64,000 nucleotides of DNA from Isoetes taiwanensis (GCA_021234155.1 JAJEKV010000004.1:8128109-8192108), one strand, 5' to 3'. Counted from the stretch's first letter, positions 25,300 through 37,308 are shown. Translations and numbers: made by a program. The notes: generated by a model not told the origin, from the sequence alone.

Positions 25300-26480
25300 T
25301 GTTACGTTCCAACATAATATATGGTCTGAATACGTATACTATACTGTCACGCCACGCGTACATGTCACCTTGATAAGTATTTGAGAGCCGTAAAGGGTTG
25401 CGCCTAGGGGGCAGCCTCGTATGTTGCACATGTCTATTAAATATATGCAATTAAACCCCTTTGCCAAATGGCAAAACCCCATTTGTCCTTTCTAACCTAA
25501 ACCTAAAAGGTCATGTAAAAGGAACAAAAGGGAAAACAATAAACCTTTTCCATTTTCGGATTTTAGCTTCCTTGGACCATTCCGGCGAAGCCAAACTTCT
25601 AGTTCGCATTGTCAAGCGCTGCCAAGCCGCCTTTGCACAACAGATCTCCCAGGAACAGCTGCAGGAGCAAACCAGGGATCAGGTAACTTGTGATTCTGTT
25701 GTGCAATGCCAACTTTTAGTCCGGCAATGAGCTGAGATAGCATGTTAGATCAGCCTTAGCAGCATTATAGATCCTAAGATCACAAGCCTTAACTATGTTT
25801 AGGTAGATTAGATATTATTCAGTATTTCAGTTCTTGGATGATGATGTTCTATTCTATGCGCACCACTGTGTATTAGGAAGGGGGGTAAAGACCCTGAAAT
25901 CTTTAGTAGTAGATGTATCTAGACAGCCTCATTAATTCTCAATTAATGCGGCCTGTGCATAAGAGCCCGCCTGGTTGTGAGTGGCGAGGCTAGAACGGTG
26001 GAATAAGGAAGTTTTGTCCCATTACAGACTGATCCCTCTGGTGTGTAAAGCCTACTGGGGATCTTAGCGGGCTAGGCTTAATGGCGTACCACTGCATGTG
26101 GGCAAGGCATGAGCTCGACACCTCTTGCGTGATGCGTCACCTTCAATGAGATTCAAGTCGAAGACGGGCAGTGGCCCTCTAGTCGCCTGTGATGGGCATG
26201 CATGCCTCTGGAGGGAATGATCCCCTTCCTGCCTCCTCGGGGCTGGGGAGATGAAACCCAGTAGTAGCCCCCTTGGCTACGCACTCGGCAGGCTACGGTC
26301 CAGTCCCAAGGCTCTTCAACCTATTCTGCAAAGTGCGCAAGGAGGGGCGGATGGAGAGGACTTCCCAACAGCCATGTTCCTATGCCAGCCCAATCCACTC
26401 TCATGAATTCTGTCTGCAATGGCTTCTGGAGACCCAAGTCATCAATCCATACCCCTGGAATCTGAGCTTTGGGTAGGATC
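25300..26480 (+). repeat. Probable 3' LTR of the gypsy element (right end unclear)
   Basis: TGTTACG at 25300 follows a purine-rich stretch and GTGGAGAT, a common junction at the LTR start of plant gypsy elements. A TATA-like AAATATATG at about 25440 would suit the LTR promoter. No second LTR copy exists in the window to fix the end, so the right boundary is a guess. The stretch from 25950 to 26300 is more GC-rich than its surroundings. Confidence 0.4.
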
Positions 26481-27150
26481 TCCTATGTGATGATGATGTT
26501 GTTGATGTGCTTATATATGTATGGCAAGGGGGATGAACTCCACCTTCCAATACGATGGGAGCATCGTAGACGAAGTAGGGGACGACACATCACCAAAGGT
26601 GCCAAATTATCCACAAAAGTGCCAAATTGTCCACAAGATGCCATGTACCATCCATATCATCATCCAAGCATGTCATGTCATCATACACATGTCACCTACC
26701 ATAAAACTCTTTTTTCAAAATATTTGACCTAAGAAAAGTCATTTTGATACCTAAGGTGACATGTCATCATTCCATGGTGCCACATCATCACTAAATGCTT
26801 CCACATCATCACACACATGTCATCCACATCATTTCCACTTCATAAAAAAGTTTTGACTAGAAAAAGGTCATTTTGCCACCTTGCTTGACACATCATCACC
26901 CCATAATGCCATGTCATCATTCATTTGCAAAATCACCCCACCAACTTGCCACATCATCAAATTTGACCTCCATTTTGAGCCAAAAAAGTCAAATGCTCTT
27001 TTTTGCAAAAATATTCTCCCAATTTATAGAGCATCAAAAAAGATTCCTTGTAAAAAAGGAATTTTTGAAGAAGACTTCATCTTGACCTTCATTTTTGAGT
27101 TATTGGGATTCGTGCCACATTTAAAAAAAAAAATTCTTATTCCCAGGGCC
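26480..27150. repeat. Degenerate CCACATCATCA-rich repeat field
   Basis: Words such as CACATCATCA, GCCATGTCATCA and AAAGTCATTTTG recur irregularly. Two blocks of roughly 180 bases (about 26620-26800 and 26800-26990) share order. There is no coding content; this is probably old tandem or LTR-derived DNA. Confidence 0.5.
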
Positions 27151-29648
27151 TAGTCACTCTTCCCATCTAGTTTTCCCCCGCCACGTGGTGCCTCCGGGCA
27201 TGTGAGCTAGCAACGGGCCAGACATCACGGGGAGACAACGCGCAATTATTAATGAGACACGTCATATTATACCTTTTATACCCGAGCCTCCATTCTGAAA
27301 TATGCACGTGGGATATTGTGTTAAGAATTCTCAAGAACCCTAAATTTCTATCATGCCAAGATCCGGCCTTTTCTCTCGAATTAACTACCTAATCATGGCT
27401 AAACACTCCTGAATCTACTAATCTAAACCAAGAACTCTTAAATGAAGCTAAAAGACAAGCTTATGGGTCGGATTTACCAAGAACAGGCCAGAAACAGGGG
27501 ATTAAGAAGGGGGAATCATATTCAGAGAATTTTCGAGTGCTTTGGGCGCAAGAAGTGATCGAGACATCTCTATTAGAGACCGGTTTGACTGACAGTAGCT
27601 TGAATCTGCCTTCCTTGCTTCATAAATCCATGGATTACTTGAAGCAAACTGCTTAATTTATATTGTGAGCCTTTTGATCATGTTCCCAAGACATCAGAGA
27701 TTGGGAATCTTTTGATTGACTGTATGATGTTCTTATGAACGAAAATCCAACCCTTAGCATTCAAATTATGTTCAACTTCCACTCCACATTCCAGATGAGG
27801 TGAAGTAAGAAGGTAACCGTGTCATTTGAAAAAAGTAAATTAATCAAGCATAACATATCTCAGAAAGGTGGCATCACACTCTGCTCCATGAACGAATCTC
27901 AAAGTAAAAATTAGATCAGACTGTTATAAGTTTAAAGTCATTTGTTGCATTAAGTAAGTTCTAGCTTTTCATTTTCAGTAGCATTTTGCATAGGAAGTTA
28001 ACAAGACAACTAGGAAGCATTAAAACTCAGAAAATGTGTCAAAAAACATTTTACAAGAGCCTGTTTGCTATTTTTGCAAAATAATTGCATTCTAGTCAAA
28101 AAATCATCCACCTTGATCATTTGTGCATCGATTCTTGCCAAACAAATTATTCTCTCCTGCTTGTAGACATGTCAGAGATGTTAGGAGTTGTCAAAAGTTA
28201 AAAAAAGATCAGTAAAACTCGACCGGAAAAAAAACTTGCTTGCTGTTTTGGCTTGTAACATTCTTTTTATGAAAAAAGTAAATTTCAGGTTACTTCTAAC
28301 ATATTTCTTTGCCAAAAAAATTGTTGATCCTTGTGTGCAGACCTGTTAGAGAAGAATCAAGTGTCAAAACTCAAAAAAGACTCATATTACTCAAAAAAGA
28401 CTCATATTATTTTATCTGCAATAATTAGCTCACTGCCAGGGATATTGACCAAGTTTTGACTTGGTCAGGACCACAAATTTGAGAGATCTTTGCTAATCTA
28501 TTGGCATCTGACTTTTGGCCCCAGATTCTTTGAGTCTTTAAGCAGTCCTTTGAATTGAAATCATGTTAAAATTTCAATCTGCTTGCAAATGGCACTATTT
28601 TTGCTGAGGCACCCTTTTTTCTGTTTTGGGAAAGCAGAACTAATCCATTATTTGAGCTTTCTTTTTGCAATTTTCTTGCATAGAGTGGTTGCTGAAGCAA
28701 CCTAGAGGTTCTAAGCCATTGAGGTTGAAGGTTTGCCAGGAACACCTTCAACATTTTGAATGGCCTTTTTCTTCAAATAACAAGCCAAAATAATGCATGC
28801 TCGAAAAATAGCAATCTTTGCTATGGCAGTCGATTTGCACGATTCATGGACATGATCCTATATAGCAAGGGTACTCAGAGGAGAAAGCCAGTGCATACAA
28901 TTTCATGCCGGATTAGATTAGAAATGCACCAATCAAGACAAAAACTTCCTAATCTGGGCAACAACGCGTATCTCATTTTTTCATTGGAAAGGAAAATTAG
29001 ACCCTCAAAAAAATTCTTTCGATTTTTGGATTGCCAGAGTTTTTTACCGGCTGCCAAAACTATTAAAACCTTAGGAAATCCACCTTTAGGAAAAACCAAA
29101 AACTTTTCCCCAAACCGGAAAACCCAAATTTAAAAAATAGATAAAAGTTTAATAAAGGAGAGACAATTGCTTTTAATCAAGGTATCAATCTCAGTTAACT
29201 GTACATAATATAAAATTTTGTTAGAAATCCAAAATCAATCTAACAATTACCTCATGTAGTCAAAATATAGTTTTGATTTGATCCTCAAATAGAACTTACC
29301 CTAATTATACTCTATCACAATTACGAATTACTAGCTTCTCCAACAACCAACATATAACAACCAATTAACACAAACCATTGCATCCAACACATTTAATACA
29401 AATCAAACGCTTGCACAATTCTCAACACTTTAACACGTAAAAATCGATAGAGATATGAACATATTGCCACAATTTATTGAACTTGCATTGCATAGCAAAT
29501 ACTGTAGCATCAAACATCCGTTGTAGTATGTAATATCTGCACTACCATAACAAGTATGCAAAGTAAACATTAGCAACCAGTGGAATATGAAGCACAAAGA
29601 AGGCATGCAATGCAATAGTTTCACCATATTTTACATTGCATACTAAGT
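27151..29648. other. Non-coding AT-rich region
   Basis: A TATA-like CTTTTATACCC near 27272 and the CACGTGG at 27181 and GCACGTGGG at 27306 suggest another LTR or promoter remnant at the left end. The rest is AT-rich with no recognised coding sequence. A 17-base tandem (CTCAAAAAAGACTCATATTA-type) lies at about 28370-28410. Confidence 0.45.
28960..29145. repeat. A-rich dispersed repeat, copy 2
   Basis: Shares the ordered words described for 6600-6790 (TTTTTGGAT, ACCGG, ACCTTAGG, CCGGAAAACCCAAATTTAAA) in the same orientation. It is a family present at least twice in this window and has no coding content. Confidence 0.5.
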
Positions 29649-30690
29649 TCATAGGTGGCCGCGTACCATGTTAGCAAAGTCTGTTGCATCACATAACTCC
29701 GTACCAGATGCATAAAGATTTGCTAGCAATACATATGGAGAGGCATTGCCCAGATCTAATTGAGAGACAAACTCTCCAACACGTGCTGCACGCTCTAGAT
29801 GAACATGAATTCTGCGTTTTCCAAGCAGGGTTCCCCATGACGTAACACTAGGTTCAAAGGGTATGTTTGAAAGAAAAGCCTCTGCTTCATCCAACCATAT
29901 AGCATGTATGAGAAGATCAATTATGCAATTGCAGTGCTCCAGTACTGGAATTATTCCATGATCTTCCCACATGGTTATGAGATAGTAACAGCCTTCATCC
30001 ACCATGTTAGAATGACAAAAAGCACCAAGAATACTGCAAAATGTGATCTCATCAAACAACATTCCTCTTGACGGCATTCTCTGAATTAATTCCAGCACTT
30101 TGCTGTCATGACCATGTTGGGCAAATGTCCAAATCATTGCTGTCCAAGAAACCAAGTCATGCTGGTGAATGTTCTTAAAAAGTTTAATAGCATCTTCTAG
30201 ACTTCCACATCTGGCATACATACTAATAAGTGCAATAAGTGCAGTTTGAACATAGACATCCATATCCAATCCACAATTGACAACCAGTCTATGAAACTCC
30301 TGGCCTTTCTCCAGGTTTGCCTCCCTACCACAAGCATCAAGAATGTTGATGAAGGTAATCTTGTCTGCCTTTATGCACACTCCAACTGCATCTGTTGAAA
30401 CAATTACGTGATCTCTAACTAGCTCCTCTCCTTCAGCTAAAGCTTGAACGAACTGTCCTTTCACATAAGCAGTAACCATAGTGGTCCAAGATGTTATATC
30501 ATACCAGGGCATCTGTTTGAAATGGTTGAAGGCTTCTTCCACTTGTCCCTACTGCACATATACTATTAAAATTGTATTCCATGACACTAGGTTCCGTTCA
30601 GGCATCTCTTTAAATAATTCAATGGCTTCTTCAAAAGATGCATCCTTCACAAGACCTGAAACCAGAGCAGCCCATGAAATCACGTTATCC
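29649..30690 (-). pseudogene. PLS-class PPR protein pseudogene
   Basis: The frame from 30690 to 29649 shows consecutive pentatricopeptide units, the helical RNA-binding repeats of organelle RNA-processing proteins. Visible units include DNVISWAALVSGL, NLVSWNTILIVYV, DITSWTTMVTAYV, VYVQTALIALISMYARCGSL and DLVSWTAMIWTFAQHG, then an E-type end (PSVTSWGTLLGKRRIH, NASPYVLLANLYA). A TAG at 30549-30551 interrupts the second visible unit, where this repeat type normally has a sense codon. The unit at 30480-30350 is stretched. ALIALI looks like a small internal duplication. The frame stops at the normal start of the E+ region, so there is no DYW domain, and the 5' half is absent beyond 30690. I judge it dead. 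Confidence 0.85.
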
Positions 30691-31259
30691 ACCAAAAAGC
30701 CCGTGCAAGAAGAGGTGTCGGTGCCTGATCCGGCAGCTTACCTGGATTCTGACCTACAGACCTGGCTTGATCCGATCTTCCAATCTGGCTTGATCCAGCT
30801 ATCGATCCAGTAGTCGCCAAACAAGCCTAATGTTAAAACCTAATATTAAAATCTAATATCTAGAACACACTAAAAAAAACATGCGAGCAATAAAAGCCCC
30901 ACAACCACATGATTTTCCCTCTTCTTTAAAATCAATGGCTAAGAAATAGGTGCACTCTAGAAATACTGTTGAGTACATCCAAATCATAGGAAAACTTTAA
31001 TAAAAAAGCGTACAAAAAATCCAAAGGAAACCCCCTGTTATTATGCTAGATATTCTCATAAGTTACACAACTTAATAAGAATCATTAAAACCGACTAAAT
31101 TATTTCGATTCCTCAAAAAAATAAATAAATAAAAAATTATATTTTAATTCCTTTCGCTTTGTCAATTAGTACTATTCATTAGCACCCATTAGTCAATCCA
31201 CCATAGTCGCTCTACCACATCTACAATTTATAAACTAGAGACTTTTTGTCCTTTAGGAC
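30691..31259. other. Short non-coding gap
   Basis: AT-rich DNA between the PPR pseudogene and the LINE. A 60-base stretch around 30740-30810 repeats the theme CTGGCTTGATCC twice. Nothing else is recognised. Confidence 0.5.
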
Positions 31260-31271
31260 AATACTATTCAT
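31260..31271. repeat. Left target-site duplication AATACTATTCAT
   Basis: An exact 12-base match to 35524-35535. The first A or two are ambiguous with the element's A-rich tail at the right copy. Confidence 0.92.
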
Positions 31272-31424
31272 GAGTTTTGACCAGGAGAAGAAGAAGATGT
31301 GGTCGCAGCCCACAGGCTAGGGTTTTGGCGCCAGTTCAGTCTAAGATATCTCCCTCCTCGGGTGTCCGTTTCCTGCGATTCTTGGTGCGTTGGAAAGCCT
31401 GTGCAGTGAGCTTTCCAATGGTGT

Positions 31425-33028
31425 TTGGCATCAGGTGGTTTTCTTGCTGCTTCAGTCCCGGAATTGGGATCCTCCATTTCGGCCTCCATGGTCACCTCCG
31501 ACGGTGTGCATCCTTGCTCGCAATTTTCTGCCTCTTTGGCCTCGCCAGTGCTACCTCCTAATTCTCGTCTCAATCCCCTCGCATATGCCCCTGCCTCTAT
31601 GGATTTGCAATTCCCTCCTCTCTCTATGGCATGTACCTCTTCTGCTTCTGCCTTTTTGCGTCCTCGCTCTGCCTCTGCCCCAACTTCTTCGTCTCTTGCT
31701 CCCCCATCCTCTTCAGGCCTCTTACCGTCTCCTGCTCTTCCCTCTGCTCCCTGGTCTGCCCCTAACACTATTGCTCGAGTCTCACAAATGCGCTTCAGTG
31801 ATTGGATTAAGCGAGACATGACATCTGGTGTGCGTTCTGCTCGTGTTGCTGCGGCGGTGTCCCTTATGATGGAGAATAACAAGAGAGAGGTGTCTGCATT
31901 ATATGAAAGAGCTGCAGGGTCTTGAAGATTGAATGGATGTTCAACTGCCTCTTGATAACGTGTTCTATGAAGCAGAGGTGTGTTCTAGTGCCTTTACTCA
32001 GGCTGGTGTCTCGGTTGTGGAGATAGATCATAGCATCCACTTGCAGAGTCTGCACAATCTAATGTCCCATGCAGTGGTATGTCATTTCACTGGTCAATTC
32101 CTTTATCTCAAGAGGATGGGATTTTGATTGAAGCAACATCTGCAAAAGTTGGAATTGCCTCCGCATGAGTCCCTGAAAGTTTTGGATAGGCAAAACAATT
32201 ATTTCTTAGTGATGTTCAGGTCGTCTATTGCTGTTGATAAACTAGTGGAACGTGGAGTGGATCCTTTGTGGGGGCATTATCTCTTGTATTAGGTATACAC
32301 CCTTGGATTTCTTCCTAATAAGTCTAGTGCACATCGTATGCCCTGCAATTGAGTTGCAGGTTCCAGACTTCTTGATCTCCATTGCCAATGGATTAGGGTT
32401 GCACCTTGCTCATTCAATTACCAATGGTCCTCGTATTTGTGTTTCCCTTCCTGCTGAGGCTTCCTTCCCCAAGTCTGTGGTTGTTAAAAGTGGCTCACTC
32501 TTTTTTAAATACAAATTATCTTTGCTTAACAGCCTAGATCTTGCCAAGATATTTCCTGATGTTGAGGCCTTCTCTGCTTATCGTGTGCGCAGACCCTCCA
32601 TTCCCATCCCTCCTCCTGCATCTGTCTCCTCTACTTCTACTTCCCCTGCTGCCATCCCTACTCCAACCACTCCTGCTCCTGTCCTTGCCATCACCCCCTC
32701 TTCGTCTTCTTCCCTTACCATTGACACACTCCCCGCAGCCCATAATTGTCTTTCTTCTGACCAGCACGAGAGGTTGGACATGATTGCACACAAACAAGAG
32801 TGCATTGAAGAAGAATGGTCCATTACTCGCATGAAAAAAGCTGCTCGGAGGAGGAAACCACAGCCTTCTGCATCTATTTCTCCTAACCCTGTTGAACCAC
32901 CACTCCTCACCACTGTTACTACGCGTCCAATAGCATTGCAGCCACATTGGGCTGATCAAGTGGATAATAAACCTCATATACATGTTGATATGGACTTAGA
33001 ACATCCTCCACATCCACCTGATCAATGA
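31425..33028 (+). pseudogene. LINE ORF1 (gag-like, DUF4283-type)
   Basis: Two main open segments (31425-31925 and 32252-33028) plus a broken stretch between them make up ORF1. The first is Ser/Pro/Ala-rich and ends in SDWIKRDMTSGVRSARVAAAVSLMMEN. The middle has HAVVCHFTGQF and LVMFRSSIAVDKL, resembling the RNA-binding DUF4283 region of plant LINE ORF1. The second has PRICVSLPAEASFPKSV and then a Ser/Thr/Pro-rich linker with a basic KKAARRRK patch. At least three stops and a frameshift separate them. Confidence 0.75.
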
Positions 33029-34165
33029 AGTTAATCTCCTAGAATGTGCGGGGGGTTGCCTCATCCCCTACTAAAAGGAGCCGGTTGTCCATGGCCCAAG
33101 TTAGGTGGGACTCAGACTTCATTTGTTTGCAAGAGCATAAATGCAAGAAAGAGGATGCCTACAAAGTTGCTGCAATAATCAATAGGCAGTACAATGTTCT
33201 TGTGGCGGCCACAAACTCGGCAAAGGCTGGTATCCTTACAGCGGAGGAGGACTATTACAATGTCATTTACTCAGGTTGACAGATTTAGCCAGTGGATCAT
33301 AATCAAGTGGTTTGATAAGGGGCAAGAATGGGGATTGGTTAATATGTATGCGCATAATCGACCACGTCAGAGAGGCACATTGTGGGCTTCTTTGCGATCC
33401 AAATTACTGAGGTTAGGCACCCATATTGCATGGATCATGGTGGGTGATTTTAACAAGGTTGAGCTTGCGTAAGACAGATGTAGCAGAGGTGCAGAGATAG
33501 TGCAGGGCTTTGAACGGGAGCAATGGCACCGCTTAATGCAAGATTGTGGCTTCATAGAAGTTGAGGGTCCCTCAAGTTTTACTTGGTGTAATGGCTGGTT
33601 GGGTGATGGTAGAGCATATGCAAGACATGACGGAGGCTACTATAATGCTTTGGCAGCAACCCTGTTGCCTGCTTTTCATCGTGAGAACCTGTTGAATACT
33701 ACGATTTCTGACCATAATCCACATTATTTCTCTTGCTCTCATACTATGGTGCATGCTGCATCTAAGACGTATTTCAAGCTGAATATATTTCTCTTGAAGG
33801 ATGAGGATTTTTTGGCAGGGTGTAGACAGGCGTGGTTCACTTCTTTCTCTCGGCACAGGGGCATGGCAGGTACTGTTGATGCTCTCGCTGCTGTGAAGTA
33901 TTTTGCTAAAGGTTGGGGTCGTGAGCAGGCTTATGCGAACCGGAGCCTTCTGCTGGCTCTTTATCAACAGCTTGAGCGCATGCATGGTCATGTGGAGAAG
34001 CAAATTTTGTGTAGCATTCAACAGATGGAATCTGAACAAGTGCAATTTGCTCGCATTAAAGCTGGATTGCAATGGTTCAAGGAGAGAGACCAGTGCACAG
34101 GTTTTTTCTTCAGAGCTGCCAAAACAAGAAAGCTAGCTGTATCTCTTCAGTCTCTGGACGAAGTG
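33025..34165 (+). pseudogene. LINE ORF2 endonuclease part
   Basis: ORF2 starts at ATG 33025. The sixth codon is TAG (33040-33042) where the EEP endonuclease normally has the Trp of SWNVRG. Further motifs are intact in order: CLQEHK (metal-binding Glu), IMVGDFNKV and SDHNPH. A second stop follows GDFNKVELA at 33470. The helical region that leads into RT (QFARIKAGLQWFKERDQCTG, FFFRAAKTRKLAV) is present to about 34165, where the RT core has been lost. Confidence 0.85.
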
Positions 34166-35358
34166 CATTATGCCCAAACTTTGTGGGGGCCTGGGGATGA
34201 TTCACTTTCTTCTCCAGAGCAAGGTGCTGATTTCTAAGTTCATATGGCGGGTTCTAAAGAATGCTGATAATTCTCCAGGTCTGCGTCTCATTTACCAGTC
34301 TTTACAAATGTGCATTTCCTTTGGCTCTCCATCCATTAAGCCACTCCTCCCATGGGCATTATTCTATCCACTTTCTCCATATCCTAATGCATCTCCTTTC
34401 CTCAAGGGATTGCTAGCTGCTTGGGAGACCGTGCGCACTTTGTTTCAGTTCCATCCAATGGCCCACACAGATCCTACAGCCAGTTGCTGGTGGATCCCTT
34501 TGGGTGATGGCCAGGCAGATTGTCCCCTAGTCTCTTCTGTCCATCCATTGACGCAACGTCGATGGCGAGCAGCGGGTGTGCTCACGGTGTCTGCATGGTA
34601 TAATGAGACAGGATTGTTGACGTGGAATGAGTTCAAATTGAAGTTCCTCCTCCTTCGGTGGGACCATGGCATTTGGGAAAAAGTAGCTGCTACACTTCCT
34701 CCACACCTGCAAGACGTGACTCCCCAGCTCTGGGTGGTTCATGGCAGTGTTAAGGAGGAGCACCTGGTGCACTCGATGTATGTGGTTTTGCTTCATCCTG
34801 AAGTGTTGCCTCCATCGCCAAAGTGGCCTTTAGCTATCCCTGAGCCTCATCGAAAAGCAGTCTGGCGATGGGTATAGGATAAATTGCTCCATCCTAAGAT
34901 ATCTATTTTATGGTGGCAGATCATTCATAGATGCGTGCGGGTAAACAATGTTGTTCATCGGTTTCGTCCAAAAATCTCTGTGATCTGCCCTCTTTGTATG
35001 CAGAGGGACGAGACAATTGAGCACTGTTTTTTCTTGTGTCACCATGCTTGACTTGCTTGGCAGTGGCTTTTGAGCCTTTTCCATTGTGATTTGAATAGTC
35101 AGCAGGTCCTACTATCAGTCTATCCTAGTTCTTAGGACAAGTTGGCAAAGAGGGCTTTCCACTTAGCATCTGCTTGGATCATCTGGTCCATCTGGAAGAG
35201 ACGAAATCTCCTCGTCTTCAAGGGATAGGTCTTTTCAGATACGCAAGTGCTTAGCGATGCTCGTAGTCGCATTGTAAAGGCGTACAAGTGTTCTCCTTAA
35301 AGGAGGACGTCAAGAGTGTCATTTGGGAGCGATATCTGCAGATTCAGACTTACTCATA
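34166..35358 (+). pseudogene. LINE ORF2 C-terminus with zf-RVT
   Basis: From KLCGGLGMIHFL the protein aligns with the copies at 1-950 and 9911-8581: PLLPWALFYPLSPYP, SVHPLTQRRWRAAG, LLTWNEFKLKFLLLRW, AVWRWV, LLHPKISILWWQIIHRC, the zinc motif CPLCMQ with EHCFFLC, and WSIWKRRNLLVFKG. Stops occur at 34876-34878 (TAG for a Trp-like position), in the zf-RVT stretch and near the end. The final tail resembles that at 950-1060. Confidence 0.88.
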
Positions 35359-35523
35359 GCAAACAATTGTGCTCGTGGTGATATGTATTCTTTGCTTTTC
35401 TATGTTATGTACGTGGTGGGTAGTGTTGCTCTAGTGGACATCTTCTCCACTGGGTTTTGAGCCCCCCATGTATTCTTTGTATTCTTTTAAGTAATAAAGG
35501 TCCACGTTCATAAAAAAAATAAA

Positions 35524-35535
35524 AATACTATTCAT
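35524..35535. repeat. Right target-site duplication AATACTATTCAT
   Basis: An exact match to 31260-31271, directly after the LINE A-rich tail. Confidence 0.92.
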
Positions 35536-37297
35536 CTAGAACTTTAAATTAACCTATAAAAGTTCTATCTTTTTTCCATGAAGCCTAGGCCTAACAACTA
35601 ACAAAATATCGAAAAATTATGGATTTGTCCCATAATACAAAAATGGCTTAGGCCGAGATTCCACTGGAGACAATGGCCTTTCTCTCTTTTACTGCAACTG
35701 CTAGGTCGTAACATGCAACTGCCATCCATTGTGACTCCATTAGCATGGAAACCTCCACACAAACAAATCATGGAGCAAATCCATGCTTCCAGTGGATGCT
35801 ATATCAAAATCTTCTTGCCTCCTTCCTCCACAAATGTCAAGGCAATTAACTGACAATTATCTAGCAATTAGCAAGCTATTTATAAAAACTCAAATCTGAT
35901 GCTAAACTACCTGTTGTTGTAGTGGAATCGATTCAATAGAAGGCAGTTCTTAAATTCTCGCATTTGATTGGTCTACTCTTAAAAGCTACCCTTCAACTGA
36001 TGCTCAACGTGCTTTTCATCTTCGCTCTGCACAAAAGACAACAAATTGCAAGCTAACGAGTATTAGCATCAGGCTCTAGCAGAAGTTCTAGTCGATTTGT
36101 AAATCCTCAATCAATTGGTGCAGTGATTGGAATCAGCTCACCAGAAAGATCAAGTGGATTGATACGTATGCGAAATCTAATTTGGTCTAACATGTTCAAT
36201 AGCTAGCATTGCATGTTCTCTAATGTTGGATCCTAGTTCCAACAAATAATTTTGGGGCCAGATAAAAGTAGACCAGAAGGTAAAATTATTACATGCATAT
36301 GTCAAGAATATTTAATCTAGAATAATATTATACAGTAAGAATCTAAATCGCAAATATTAGATTTCATAGGAGTTGCAACAACTTTGAAACTTCATTTGGC
36401 TTCAGATACTAATTCGAAAGTTTTAATTTAGAGTTCGGGAATCATAAAAGGTAAGGTTATCGGTCTGGCCGAGGCTGATAACCAAAAAATGCATGACCGA
36501 CGCTGTACGTTCGAGGCCAGATATTTGCACCTAAGGCCGAGGCCCACTACGGCCAAAGGCCGGGCCGAGGCCTTACGTGCAAGTATCTGACTGAGGAAGT
36601 ACAACCGAGGCCACGCATTTTTGGTTATCAGCCGAGGTAAAGACTGATAACCATCTTATCGGGGTGATAACTAATTATCTCTTAGAACTGATAACTAGTT
36701 ATCACTCCTAGAGTGATAACTTAATTATAAGACTCTCCCTTTACACTAGAGAGTCCGATAAAGTAGGTTATAGTTGTAAACTAGCTTAACTTATCCTACA
36801 GAATATGATCTTCTATATCTTAATTCTAGCTAAATAGTTCTCAGGAGGTAAAGTCAGCTAAAATCTTTTACCAGAAATCTTAAACCATTACACCCAGGCT
36901 CCAAGGAAAATTAGAACCGCGCTCTGATCCGAATGTGAGAATTCTAGATTACATAAAATAATCTCAATCTAATGTTTAAACAGAAAGGTTATTTAAAGGA
37001 CAGATAGCAGCCCTTAAGGCCAAAGCTCAATGCTCAACCGGGTTGCCCCAGCAAAAGAATCCAGAGAAAGAACTTAATTTTTGGAGATAATAGAAAGGAA
37101 AAGGAGATCTCAAAAAACACTAGATAATCTCCTCTCTAGTCATTTTCATCTTATAGACTTGCAATTTATTTCATAGCTCGAGCTTGATAAGGAAGATTCG
37201 TAGCTTGGGAGCAACGGCAACAAAGCTTGGCAATTTTCTTGCAAGCCCTGCATTCAGCTGTGTTCAAGTGAACATAAAGCCATGTGAATTGAAAAAA
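35536..37297. other. AT-rich non-coding region with one fold-back element
   Basis: No coding sequence is recognised. The main structure is the 198-bp inverted repeat at 36455-36652. Just after it, GATAACTAATTATC and GATAACTAGTTATCAC-type words repeat at 36665-36725. Confidence 0.5.
36455..36652. mobile_element. 198-bp imperfect inverted-repeat (fold-back) element
   Basis: The ends are GGTTATCGGTCT and AGACTGATAACC. Inside, GGCTGATAACCAAAAA on the left (36473 onward) pairs with TTTTTGGTTATCAGCC on the right (36616-36632). Pairing continues with mismatches through GCACCTAAGGCC against GGCCTTACGTGC, so nearly the whole element folds on itself around a loop near 36550. It is GC-richer than its surroundings. 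A target duplication was not found. This is MITE-like; a small-RNA hairpin origin is possible. Confidence 0.7.
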
Positions 37298-37308
37298 CCA
37301 AGATTCAC
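37298..37308. repeat. Left direct repeat CCAAGATTCAC
   Basis: An exact 11-base match to 37769-37779, flanking the inverted-repeat element. Confidence 0.9.

Larger units (their letters stand above)
31272..35523 (+). mobile_element. LINE retrotransposon with internal RT deletion
   Basis: A 4.25-kb LINE with both ends defined: a 5' end directly after the left target duplication, and a 3' end with AATAAA at 35493 and an A-rich tail (35513-35523) directly before the right one. It carries ORF1, an endonuclease domain and the zf-RVT end, but the reverse-transcriptase core is missing. The residues expected just before RT (TRKLAVSLQSL) run straight into those expected after it (KLCGGLGMIH) near 34165. 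Because a complete 5' end is present, the deletion is internal and happened in the source or after insertion. Stops in every ORF show it is inactive. Confidence 0.9.

Noticed and set aside
20666-26480. Complete LTR retrotransposon with both LTRs
   Set aside because: No sequence matching the candidate 3' LTR was found upstream of 20666, and gag starts internally.
26480-27150. Possible CRISPR-like array of CCACATCATCA words
   Set aside because: Repeats are irregular in length and spacing, the genome is eukaryotic, and there are no conserved spacers.
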